Assembly (NCBI GenBank): GCA_024641005.1
Contig: JAHEDX010000015.1
Location: forward strand, 8,311-62,575
Direction of reading: 5' to 3'
Source of the DNA: Acidimicrobiaceae bacterium
GTDB taxonomy: Bacteria > Actinomycetota > Acidimicrobiia > Acidimicrobiales > Ilumatobacteraceae
DNA length: 54,265 nucleotides
This document shows, one piece after another, positions 33,886-40,940 of the stretch (within the stretch, counting starts at the first letter, position 1; every line of letters starts with the position of its first letter). The position numbers and the translations under genes are program-made. The notes under the pieces were generated by a model, which was not told the origin of the DNA, did not search any database, and saw only the letters and a program-made list of their open reading frames with translations.

Positions 33886-35853
33886 TCAGCGAGCGAGCGT
33901 CGCCCGCCAGGTGCGTCGGGCGACCTCGGCCCCGTCATCGTGCACGACGAGCGCCAGTTCGACCTCGAAACGATGCTCGTCGGATTCGATCGACAGCGTC
34001 GACTCGGAGCGCACGGTTGCCTCTGGCCACTGGATCTCGAAACTCGACGTGCCGCGCGCCCAAGCCAATGCAGGGTTGACCGTGGAGACTCCGAGCTCAC
34101 CCCGGTAGTCGTCGGTGACGATGGCACCGTGACTGCCCTCGTACGTGCCGCCGTAACGAGTGGCGACCCGGGTCTCACGGGCCAGGACGTCGTGCTCGAT
34201 ACGCCACTCGACCCCGTCGGCCTCCTCGTCGCTCGGACCGGCGCCAGGGGCGAAGACGTGCGATGTCTCGGGCAGGCCGTCGACGACGGGCAGCCTCAGC
34301 ACGAGCTCGCGCCGGTCGACCTCGAGCGTCACCGGCCCGGGCGGTGGCCAACAGTTCGGCCAGTCGGTCCCGGCGATCGCCAGGCGCAACGTGTGACCGG
34401 GCTGCATCGTCCATGTCGTCGCCTCGAGACCGATGTCGATGTCGATCCAATCGCCAGGGGTGAGCGGGATCGGTGACCGGCCGACCTCACCGCGCTCGTC
34501 GGCCGGCCAGCACCCGACGTGGGTCAGATCGATCATCCCGCGGGTGATCAGCGTCGACGTGCCGTCGGGGAACACATCACACAGCTTGATGCTGACATGC
34601 CCGTACACCTGATCGGACCGCACCCGCAACGCGACCCGGCCGTTGCCGAGTATCTCGGCGGGCTCGTCGATCTGCCAGTCGAACAGGATCGAGTCGGCGT
34701 TGTCGTGGCGCTGATCGAGGGGTTGCCCCCACGGCAATCCACCTCCACACGAGTTCCAGGCCGCGATGCCGACGTCGCCTCGGGCTGTCGTGGCTTCGAT
34801 GCCCTGGCGCGAAGAACGCAGTTCGACGAGCCGCGCGCCGTTGGGCGGCCAGGTGTCGACGTCGCGCCACACACCCGGGTGCATCGCGAGGTCGGGCTCT
34901 GGGCGCACCGGGTGCCGCACGAACACCTGGCCGCGAGCTGCGGCGGAGCCCTGCCCATCGCGAAGGTGCTCGTCGAAGAACGCGATGATCTCGACGTCGT
35001 CGTCGACGTTCGGACCGGGTCGCGCCCGCTCGGGCGACTTGTGCACCCACGGCCCCGCGAGCAGTCGCCACGGCAGCCCGTTGCGCTCGTATTGCTCGAC
35101 CACGCGGAACGTGTTGTTGCGATAGCCGTCGGCCCATCCGGCGATGATCATCGTGGGGCAGGCCATGCGCTCGTAGCCGATCCCGTCCGGTCCGAGGCGG
35201 ATCGAACCCCGCCGCCACGTCGGCCCGTCGCTCGGGTGCTCCAGCCATTCCAACAGCCACGCCGGCGTCTCGTCGAGACGACGACGCCACTCGTCGCGCC
35301 AGTCGTGCCCGCCGTCTGCGGCGAACACCGCCGGCGTCGGCGGTAGCGCGTTCATGGCGACCATGTACAGCGGGTAGTCGATCAGGTCGATCGCCCGCAA
35401 CACCCCACCGCAGTAGTGCACATCGTCGGTGTACCGGTCATCGGTGGCGTAGGTCGCGACGATCGCCCGCAGTGCCGGCACTCCCTCGACCGCCATCTGT
35501 AACGAGTTGAACCCCGAGTACGACGTACCGAACATGCCCACGCGACCGTTCGACCACGACTGTGACGCCAACCATTCGATCGTGGATCGAAGATCCGAAC
35601 GCTCGACGTCGGGATACTCGTCGGTGGCGATGCCACTCGACGACCCAGTACCTCGCAGGTCGAGACGCAATACGGCGAACCCTTCGGCGGCAAAGCGCAC
35701 ATAGGTCGACCCGTACGAATCGGTGACATCGTCCTTGCGGTACGGCAGGGCCTCGAGCAGCGCCGCAAAGGGCCCTGGCCCATCAGGCAGGTACAGCGTG
35801 GCGGCCAGCCGTTCCCCATCGTCGGTCGGGATCATCACGTCGCTGACAGGCAT
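33886..35853 (-). CDS. CocE/NonD (X-Pro dipeptidyl-peptidase S15-type) hydrolase
   Basis: 655-residue serine hydrolase. The N-terminal alpha/beta-hydrolase domain opens MIPTDDGERLAATLYLP, with RGTGSSSG and nucleophile GTSYSGFNS (Ser about 109); the Asp lies in GWADGYRNN (about 241) and His in PWVHKSPE (about 270). The C-terminal half is the galactose-binding jelly roll typical of S15/CocE proteins (GHVSIKLCDVFPDGTSTLITRG). The family includes X-Pro dipeptidyl peptidases, cocaine esterase and glutaryl-7-ACA acylases, so the exact ester or amide is unknown. No signal peptide is seen. ATG 35853 has TACTGT 9 nt upstream. Convergent with the importer operon, fitting a peptide-processing role. Confidence 0.88.
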   Translation of the reverse strand: MPVSDVMIPTDDGERLAATLYLPDGPGPFAALLEALPYRKDDVTDSYGSTYVRFAAEGFAVLRLDLRGTGSSSGIATDEYPDVERSDLRSTIEWLASQSWSNGRVGMFGTSYSGFNSLQMAVEGVPALRAIVATYATDDRYTDDVHYCGGVLRAIDLIDYPLYMVAMNALPPTPAVFAADGGHDWRDEWRRRLDETPAWLLEWLEHPSDGPTWRRGSIRLGPDGIGYERMACPTMIIAGWADGYRNNTFRVVEQYERNGLPWRLLAGPWVHKSPERARPGPNVDDDVEIIAFFDEHLRDGQGSAAARGQVFVRHPVRPEPDLAMHPGVWRDVDTWPPNGARLVELRSSRQGIEATTARGDVGIAAWNSCGGGLPWGQPLDQRHDNADSILFDWQIDEPAEILGNGRVALRVRSDQVYGHVSIKLCDVFPDGTSTLITRGMIDLTHVGCWPADERGEVGRSPIPLTPGDWIDIDIGLEATTWTMQPGHTLRLAIAGTDWPNCWPPPGPVTLEVDRRELVLRLPVVDGLPETSHVFAPGAGPSDEEADGVEWRIEHDVLARETRVATRYGGTYEGSHGAIVTDDYRGELGVSTVNPALAWARGTSSFEIQWPEATVRSESTLSIESDEHRFEVELALVVHDDGAEVARRTWRATLAR

Positions 35854-35862
35854 CGCCGCAGA

Positions 35863-35868
35863 ACAGTA
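35863..35868 (-). promoter_or_regulatory. -10 box of CocE-type hydrolase
   Basis: Minus-strand TACTGT, 9 nt before ATG 35853. Confidence 0.5.
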
Positions 35869-35930
35869 CCCAAGCAGCCGGCGGTCACCGCAACGGTCCG
35901 TGGGGTTGGGTGGCCGACTGACACCATCGC

Positions 35931-35936
35931 TAGCGT
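35931..35936 (+). promoter_or_regulatory. -10 box of sarcosine-oxidase-type gene
   Basis: TAGCGT, with a GTG 7 nt downstream at 35944. That GTG opens a 28-codon frame (35944-36030) in another phase that overlaps the start of the oxidase gene, so the oxidase may have a translated leader. Confidence 0.5.
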
Positions 35937-35996
35937 TCGCCGCGTGACGTGCGCCGCCCGGGCCGTCGCTGTGGATCTCAACCGTGGGAGGCAGAA

Positions 35997-37187
35997 GTGG
36001 ACGAGCGCAGGCAGTTCGCCGTCGGGGTGATCGGACTCGGTGGACTCGGCTCGGCAACCGCTTACTGGTTGGCACGCCGGGGCGTCGATGTCGTCGGTTT
36101 CGAACAATTCGAACTCGGCCATGTCCGTGGTGCCTCACACGACCACTCGCGCATCATCCGTCGCTCGTACCACACGACCGGCTACGTCGAACTGACGGCG
36201 GGCGCCTACGACGCCTGGGAATCGATCGAGCGCGACGCCGACGAGATGTTGATCACGCGCACGGGCGGCGTCGATCTGTTTCCGGCCGATGCCGCGATCG
36301 ACCCCGCGCCATACCGTTCGAGTCTCGACTCGGCAGGCGTGGCATACGAGTGGATCGACGCCGCCGAGATCCGCCGCCGCTGGCCGGCGTTCGACCGCGG
36401 CACGGTGGTCGGCCCCGATGTCATGGGTATCGCCTCACCCGACACCGGCATCGTCCCTGCTGGCCATGGCACGGCGACGATGCAGCGTCTCGCCGCCGAG
36501 CACGGAGCCCACCTGAGACCCAACTCGCCCGTTCGCGCGGTGCGGCCGGTCGACGGCGAAGTCGATGTCGTCACCGACGCAGGCGTCGTGCGATGTGGCG
36601 CCGTGGTGATCTGCGCCGACGCCTGGACCAACCGGCTGATCGAGCCGCTCGGGCACCGCGTGAGCATGGCGGTCACCCGCGAACAGGTCACGTACTTCCC
36701 CACCGACGACCTCGACGACCTGCGCCCCGGCCGGTTCCCCGTGTGGATCTGGATGCACGACCCGAGCTTCTACGGATTCCCGACGTACGGGCCGGGCGAG
36801 GTCGCCGACTGCACCAAGGCGTCGGAAGATTGCGGTGGCGCCGAGGTCGACCCTGACACCCGCACCTTCGAACCGGACCCCGACATGGAGCGACGCCTCG
36901 GTCGCTTCATGGGTGACCTGTTGGGCGATCGTTTCGGGGCACCGCGCTCGACGACGTGCCTGTACACGCTGACCGCCGATCGTGATTTCGTCGTCGATCG
37001 CCTGCCGGATCATCCGAACGTCTGCGTCGGCCTCGGCGCGGCGCACGGCTTCAAGTTCGCCTCGTGGTTCGGCCGCACGCTCGCCGACCTGGTGACCGGT
37101 CATCCGGCCCCGCCCGAGCTGGCTCCGTTCGCGATCGATCGACCCGGGCTGCAGCGACCGATCCGCCGCCAGGACTGGCTGGTCTGA
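35997..37187 (+). CDS. Monomeric sarcosine oxidase/N-methyl-tryptophan oxidase-type flavoenzyme
   Basis: 396-residue FAD oxidase. GVIGLGGLGSATAYWLARRG binds FAD, and HDHSRIIRRSYHTTGYVEL is the family's substrate-site stretch with the basic flavin-contacting residues. TTCLYTLTADRDFVVDR contains the Cys (about 321) that in monomeric sarcosine oxidase and MTOX binds FAD covalently, and GAAHGFKFASWFGRTLADL the C-terminal flavin-contact motif. It oxidises N-methyl or secondary amino acids to the imine with H2O2. GTG 35997 has GGGAGG with 5-nt spacing. The substrate is not fixed by sequence: sarcosine, N-methyl-amino acids or pipecolate are options. It converges on an aminotransferase gene. Confidence 0.88.
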   Translation: MDERRQFAVGVIGLGGLGSATAYWLARRGVDVVGFEQFELGHVRGASHDHSRIIRRSYHTTGYVELTAGAYDAWESIERDADEMLITRTGGVDLFPADAAIDPAPYRSSLDSAGVAYEWIDAAEIRRRWPAFDRGTVVGPDVMGIASPDTGIVPAGHGTATMQRLAAEHGAHLRPNSPVRAVRPVDGEVDVVTDAGVVRCGAVVICADAWTNRLIEPLGHRVSMAVTREQVTYFPTDDLDDLRPGRFPVWIWMHDPSFYGFPTYGPGEVADCTKASEDCGGAEVDPDTRTFEPDPDMERRLGRFMGDLLGDRFGAPRSTTCLYTLTADRDFVVDRLPDHPNVCVGLGAAHGFKFASWFGRTLADLVTGHPAPPELAPFAIDRPGLQRPIRRQDWLV

Positions 37188-37191
37188 CGAC

Positions 37192-38505
37192 CTAGGTCGG
37201 CAGCACCGATCGAACCGCGTCAGCCAACCGTTCGACCATCGTGTGCAACTCGTCGGTCGCGACGCACAGCGGCGGGCCGAGCAACACCGCGTCACCGACG
37301 TTGCCGTCCACTGCGGACGTGCACGGATACGCCGTGAGGCGGCGATCGAAGGCTGCTTCGATGATCCGTTCTGCGACCCGTTCGCGACGATCGAACGGGG
37401 CCGCGGACGCTCGGTCGGCCACGAGTTCGACCGCCATCAGCAGGCCCCGACCGCGGATCTCGCCCACGTTGGGATGATCACCCAACTCCGTCCGCAGCCA
37501 CGCGAGACCGCTGTCGCCCAGTGTGCGCGACGCCTCGACCAGGCCCTCGCGTTCGATCACCGCGATCGTCGCTTCTGCCACGGCCGCACCGACCGGGTGG
37601 TGCGACCACGTGAACCCGTGATTGAACGTTCCGACGGTGTGCACCACGTCGTACAGCCGTCCCGCTGCGATGCACAGTCCCAATGGCCAGTAGCCACCCG
37701 ACGCGCCCTTGCCGGCAGTGATCATGTCGGGCCGAATGCCCCAGTGATCGGCCGCGAACCAGCGGCCGGTGCGTCCGAAACCGGTCATGACCTCGTCGAG
37801 GATCAAGAGCACACCGTGCTCTCGGCAGACCTGGGCGATCGCCGGCCAGTAGTCATCAGGCGGCGACACAGCGCCCAGCGTCGCTCCGCTGATGGGCTCG
37901 GCGATGAAGGCAGCGACACGGTCAACGCCCGTCTGCCTGATGATCCGATCGAGCTCGAGCGCATGCTCGGCGCCGGTGCGCGCATCACGATAGGGGTTCA
38001 CCCTCGGCACGCGAACGGTCTGTCCGAGCCAGGGCTCGTAGCCCTCGCGCAAGGATGACCGGTCGCTGACATCGAGCGCGCCTCGGCTGTTGCCGTGATA
38101 GGAGCCTTCACGGGCCAACACGATGTGACGATCTGGGGCACCATTGGCGATGTGGAAGGCTCGCGCCAGTTTGAGCGCGGTCTCGTTCGCCTCGCTGCCG
38201 CCACTGACCGGGAACACCCTGGCGTCGTCGACCGGTGCCAACGCCGCGACCTGCCGGGCCATCCGGGCGACCGAGTTGACATCGAACTGCGAGGCGTGCA
38301 CATACGCCACGGCACTGGCCTGCGCCGCCATCGCCGAAACGACCTCGCCGCGTCCGTGTCCGATCGAGCAGGCGATCGCGCCTCCGGCACCATCGAGAAA
38401 TTCGCGTCCATCGGCGGTGGTGATGGTGCATCCGTGTGCAGACACGGCGACCGGTCGGTCGAATCCTCGGTGGAACACGTGGTCGGAGATCTCTCGCACG
38501 CGCAC
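37192..38505 (-). CDS. Class III PLP aminotransferase
   Basis: 437-residue fold-type I aminotransferase. PVSGGSEANETALKLAR binds the cofactor, YHGNSRGALDVSD follows, AAFIAEPISGATLGAVSPPDDYW and LILDEVMTGFGRTGRWFA hold the ring Asp, and MITAGKGASGGYWPLG holds the Schiff-base lysine. FTWSHHPVGAAVAEATI is a typical class III C-terminal entry. It is only distantly related to the enzyme at 9272-10657. Substrate unknown; nearby amine genes suggest an omega-amino acid or amine. The chosen start GTG 38505 has GGAGG 9 nt upstream; the in-frame GTG 38499 is an alternative. Confidence 0.86.
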   Translation of the reverse strand: MRVREISDHVFHRGFDRPVAVSAHGCTITTADGREFLDGAGGAIACSIGHGRGEVVSAMAAQASAVAYVHASQFDVNSVARMARQVAALAPVDDARVFPVSGGSEANETALKLARAFHIANGAPDRHIVLAREGSYHGNSRGALDVSDRSSLREGYEPWLGQTVRVPRVNPYRDARTGAEHALELDRIIRQTGVDRVAAFIAEPISGATLGAVSPPDDYWPAIAQVCREHGVLLILDEVMTGFGRTGRWFAADHWGIRPDMITAGKGASGGYWPLGLCIAAGRLYDVVHTVGTFNHGFTWSHHPVGAAVAEATIAVIEREGLVEASRTLGDSGLAWLRTELGDHPNVGEIRGRGLLMAVELVADRASAAPFDRRERVAERIIEAAFDRRLTAYPCTSAVDGNVGDAVLLGPPLCVATDELHTMVERLADAVRSVLPT

Positions 38506-38546
38506 AGCATCGCGCCTCCATGATGCCGACGGGTCATCAGCGCGAC

Positions 38547-38552
38547 CAGAAT
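38547..38552 (+). promoter_or_regulatory. Probable -10 box of second EamA gene
   Basis: CAGAAT followed by 6 nt and GTG 38559. Confidence 0.4.
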
Positions 38553-38558
38553 CATGCC

Positions 38559-39437
38559 GTGAGCAGCCGACCGTCGATCGATCGCACGCTGGCGACCGCT
38601 CCCCCCGAGGCGCTGTTCGTCCTCTCTGCCGTGTCGCAGTACATCGGCGCCGCGATCGCCGTGTCGGTGTTCGACCAGGTGGCACCGCAGACCGTGGCGT
38701 GGTTCCGCACGATCGGGGCGACGATCGCGCTGCTCGCCGTGTCGCCCGGGTTCCATCGCGGTTGGAACCGTAGGGATCTCACCGGTGCCGCGATCTTCGG
38801 CATCGCGACGGTCTTGATGAACGTGTTCTTCTACCTCGCGATCGATCGTGTCGATCTCGGCAAGAGCGTGGCGATCGAGTTCATCGGGCCGATCGTGGTC
38901 GCGGCGGTCACGACGCGCAGCGTGCGCAACGGTGTGGCTTTGGCCCTCGCCGTTGTCGGCGTGGTCACTTTGGGCGGCGTCGAGTTGGGCGACAACGCGC
39001 TCGGCGTGTTCTTCATCCTGGCGTCGTCGGCGCTGTGGGCCGCCTACATCGTCGTCGGATCCCGTGTCGCCAACGTGCGATCCGGTGTCGCCGGGCTGGG
39101 CGTCGGCCTCGCTATCGGCTCGGTGTTCATCACCCCGATCGGAGCGCCCGGGAGTGGGCCGGTATGGGCGTCACCGACCTTGTTGTTGCTGTGTTGTGCG
39201 ACCGGCGTCTTCTCGAACGCGATCGGCTACGGCATCGATCAGTACGTGATGCGGCGCATCCCCATCCGCCGATTCAGTGTGCTGCTCGCGACGCTGCCGG
39301 TGACAGCGGTCGCCATCGGCTGGGTCGTGCTGGGTCAACAGCCGGGAAGGCTCGACTTCGCCGGCATCGCACTGGTGCTGTGCGGCGTGGCGATCCAGGA
39401 ACGAGACGAAATCGTCGGACTTCCCGAACCGGGTTGA
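38559..39437 (+). CDS. EamA/DMT-family transporter (RhtA-like)
   Basis: 292-residue membrane protein with ten hydrophobic segments. The start EALFVLSAVSQYIGAAIAVSVFD and the pattern FYLAIDRVDLGKSVAIEFIGPIVVA (the RhtA-type repeat centre) point to the RhtA subgroup, which exports threonine and homoserine, but the cargo here is not known. The second half carries GVFSNAIGYGIDQYVMRRIPIRRFSVLL and the closing GWVVLGQQPGRLDFAGIALV. GTG 38559 has CAGAAT 6 nt upstream. It is followed by the three-way-junction element before the convergent dioxygenase gene. Confidence 0.84.
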   Translation: MSSRPSIDRTLATAPPEALFVLSAVSQYIGAAIAVSVFDQVAPQTVAWFRTIGATIALLAVSPGFHRGWNRRDLTGAAIFGIATVLMNVFFYLAIDRVDLGKSVAIEFIGPIVVAAVTTRSVRNGVALALAVVGVVTLGGVELGDNALGVFFILASSALWAAYIVVGSRVANVRSGVAGLGVGLAIGSVFITPIGAPGSGPVWASPTLLLLCCATGVFSNAIGYGIDQYVMRRIPIRRFSVLLATLPVTAVAIGWVVLGQQPGRLDFAGIALVLCGVAIQERDEIVGLPEPG

Positions 39438-39454
39438 TCCAGAGACCCGGATCG

Positions 39455-39516
39455 CAACCCGTTCTGTGCAGCAAACTGCAGCACCGTCTCGGCGAGACGC
39501 TGAACAGAACGGGTTG
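39455..39516. repeat. 62-nt palindromic element, predicted three-way junction
   Basis: A perfect 13-bp outer stem, CAACCCGTTCTGT (39455-39467) with ACAGAACGGGTTG (39504-39516), encloses two small hairpins. These are TGCAG/CTGCA with a CAAA loop (39467-39480, sharing one base with the outer stem) and CGTCTC/GAGACG with a GGC loop (39485-39499). It fills the gap between convergent genes and could terminate both, but its branched shape is more elaborate than a terminator needs. It lacks tRNA features: no anticodon-arm position, no T-loop. Confidence 0.85.
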
Positions 39517-39557
39517 AGCGTGGGGTCGGGGGCCCGGATGTTGATCTTGCGCGTCGC

Positions 39558-40400
39558 TCAGCGAGCGCCGATCGTCGTTCGGTGCAGCAGGCGGTCGTGC
39601 CCGTCGTACCCACCGGTCGCGCAGTGCAGCACCGATCGGTTGTCCCACATCGTCAACATGCCGGGCTGCCAGCGGTGGCGGTACACGAACTCGTCGCGGG
39701 TCTGCCACTGATACAGCTCGACCAGCAGGCCTCGGGCATCGGCATCGGACATTCCCTCGATCCCGATGATGTAGCCGATGCAACTGAACAGCCCCAACCG
39801 GCCTGTCTCGGGGTGTACACGGATGATCGGATGCAGCTGCGTCGCCATCGCCGTGTCGCTCGGCCGGATGTCCATACTGCGATCGGTCTGTTGATCGGCC
39901 TCCCCGTACAGGCCGCTCGGCGCGTAGCCACCGCGTGCCGAATGGATCGCCATCCGACCCTCGATTCGCGATCGCAGGTCGACGGGCATCGCGTCCAGAG
40001 CGGCGTGCTGATCGGCGAACAGCGTGTCGCCGCCGACGGGTGGGATCGTGATCCCCAGCAGACAGGTCCCGGCGGGTGGCAGAGCCTGAAAGCTCCAATC
40101 GCTGTGAAACGTCTGGGCGAACAGCGGCGACGTCTCGTCGGCCCGTCGGCTGATCGCGATGACGTGACGGCGGCCTTCGATGGGCGCGATGTAGGGGTCG
40201 TCGCCGAACGGACCGAAGTACAGCGTGAATCGCTCGAGATCGTCGTCGTCCATCGCCTGATCGGGAAATGCGACCACATGGTGCGCCAGCCATGCCCGCC
40301 GGATGGCTTCGACGGTGTCGTCATCGAGCGGCGAGGACAGGTCGACGTCGGTGATCGTCGCGCCGCACGCCTGCCCGGATGGTTCGACGTGGATCGCCAT
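39558..40400 (-). CDS. TauD/TfdA-family 2-oxoglutarate-dependent dioxygenase
   Basis: 280-residue Fe(II)/2-oxoglutarate dioxygenase. The facial triad begins with the H-x-D motif in QTFHSDWSF (about 92-94), the distal His is in SVLHCATGG (about 262), and the 2-oxoglutarate arginine follows in RLLHRTTI (about 275). SPLDDDTVEAIRRAWLAHHVVAFPDQ is the usual TauD N-terminus. Members hydroxylate taurine, alkyl sulfates, 2,4-D or other acids; the substrate is unknown and no sulfonate transporter is adjacent. ATG 40400 has TACCGT 6 nt upstream. It shares a 35-bp divergent promoter gap with the RidA-like gene. Confidence 0.87.
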   Translation of the reverse strand: MAIHVEPSGQACGATITDVDLSSPLDDDTVEAIRRAWLAHHVVAFPDQAMDDDDLERFTLYFGPFGDDPYIAPIEGRRHVIAISRRADETSPLFAQTFHSDWSFQALPPAGTCLLGITIPPVGGDTLFADQHAALDAMPVDLRSRIEGRMAIHSARGGYAPSGLYGEADQQTDRSMDIRPSDTAMATQLHPIIRVHPETGRLGLFSCIGYIIGIEGMSDADARGLLVELYQWQTRDEFVYRHRWQPGMLTMWDNRSVLHCATGGYDGHDRLLHRTTIGAR

Positions 40401-40406
40401 GCCGCG

Positions 40407-40412
40407 ACGGTA
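40407..40412 (-). promoter_or_regulatory. -10 box of TauD-type gene, leaderless layout
   Basis: Minus-strand TACCGT followed by exactly 6 nt and ATG 40400. Confidence 0.62.
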
Positions 40413-40422
40413 CCGCTTCGAG

Positions 40423-40428
40423 TACATT
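40423..40428 (+). promoter_or_regulatory. -10 box of RidA-like gene, leaderless layout
   Basis: TACATT followed by 7 nt and ATG 40436. It is 10 bp from the opposing TauD -10 box, so each promoter's upstream region lies in the other gene. Confidence 0.62.
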
Positions 40429-40435
40429 GACGCCG

Positions 40436-40921
40436 ATGGGGAGCATCGAAGCGCGCCTACGCGAACTCGGCTGTGTCCTACCGCCGCCACTCACCCCGCC
40501 TCCCGGCATCGTGCTGCCGTTCCAGTTCGTTCGGATCGCCGGCGATCGGGCGTGGGTGTCGGGGCACGGGCCGCAGGCCCCTGACGGGTCCTTCGCCGAA
40601 CCGCTCGGCAAGGTCGGGGACGAGGTCAGCGAGGAGCAGGCTTACGAAGCAGCCCGATTGACAGCGCTGTCGATGCTGGGCAGCTTGCAGCGAGCGCTCG
40701 GCGACCTCGACCGCATCACGGCCTGGACGCGGGTGTTCGGCATGGTCAACGGCGTTCCCGGATTCGCACGACAGCCCAACGTGATCAACGGCTTTTCCGA
40801 CCTGATCCTGGAAGTGTTCGGCCCGGAGGTCGGTGCCCACAGCCGCAGCGCGGTCGGCATGGCCGATCTGCCGTTCCGCATCCCCGTCGAGATCGAAGCC
40901 GAGATCCAGATCGAACGCTAG
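40436..40921 (+). CDS. RidA/YjgF-like family protein (larger subfamily)
   Basis: 161-residue protein of the YjgF/YER057c superfamily, the longer branch with an N-terminal extension (IEARLRELGCVLPPPLTPP). Conserved parts are FVRIAGDRAWVSGHGPQAPDG, the helix EQAYEAARLTALSMLGSLQRALGDLDRI, VFGMVNGVPGFARQPNVINGFSDL and a C-terminal SRSAVGMADLPFRIPVEIEAE, where R-S-x-V-x-x-x-x-L matches the RidA active-site arginine pattern. Deaminase activity on imines is therefore plausible, although the branch is not characterised. Divergent from the TauD-type gene and convergent with the rhodanese-ThiF gene. Confidence 0.85.
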   Translation: MGSIEARLRELGCVLPPPLTPPPGIVLPFQFVRIAGDRAWVSGHGPQAPDGSFAEPLGKVGDEVSEEQAYEAARLTALSMLGSLQRALGDLDRITAWTRVFGMVNGVPGFARQPNVINGFSDLILEVFGPEVGAHSRSAVGMADLPFRIPVEIEAEIQIER

Positions 40922-40940
40922 TCGGCAGGCCTTGCCCGAC

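Noticed and set aside
37188..37199. Perfect 12-bp palindrome CGACCTAGGTCG between convergent genes as a terminator
   Set aside because: No unpaired loop is possible without opening the centre, and no T-tract follows; it is better seen as overlap of two stop regions.
39455..39516. tRNA or tRNA-like gene
   Set aside because: The branched fold has only two inner hairpins, no seven-base anticodon loop, no T-loop sequence and a 13-bp outer stem instead of an acceptor of 7 bp.
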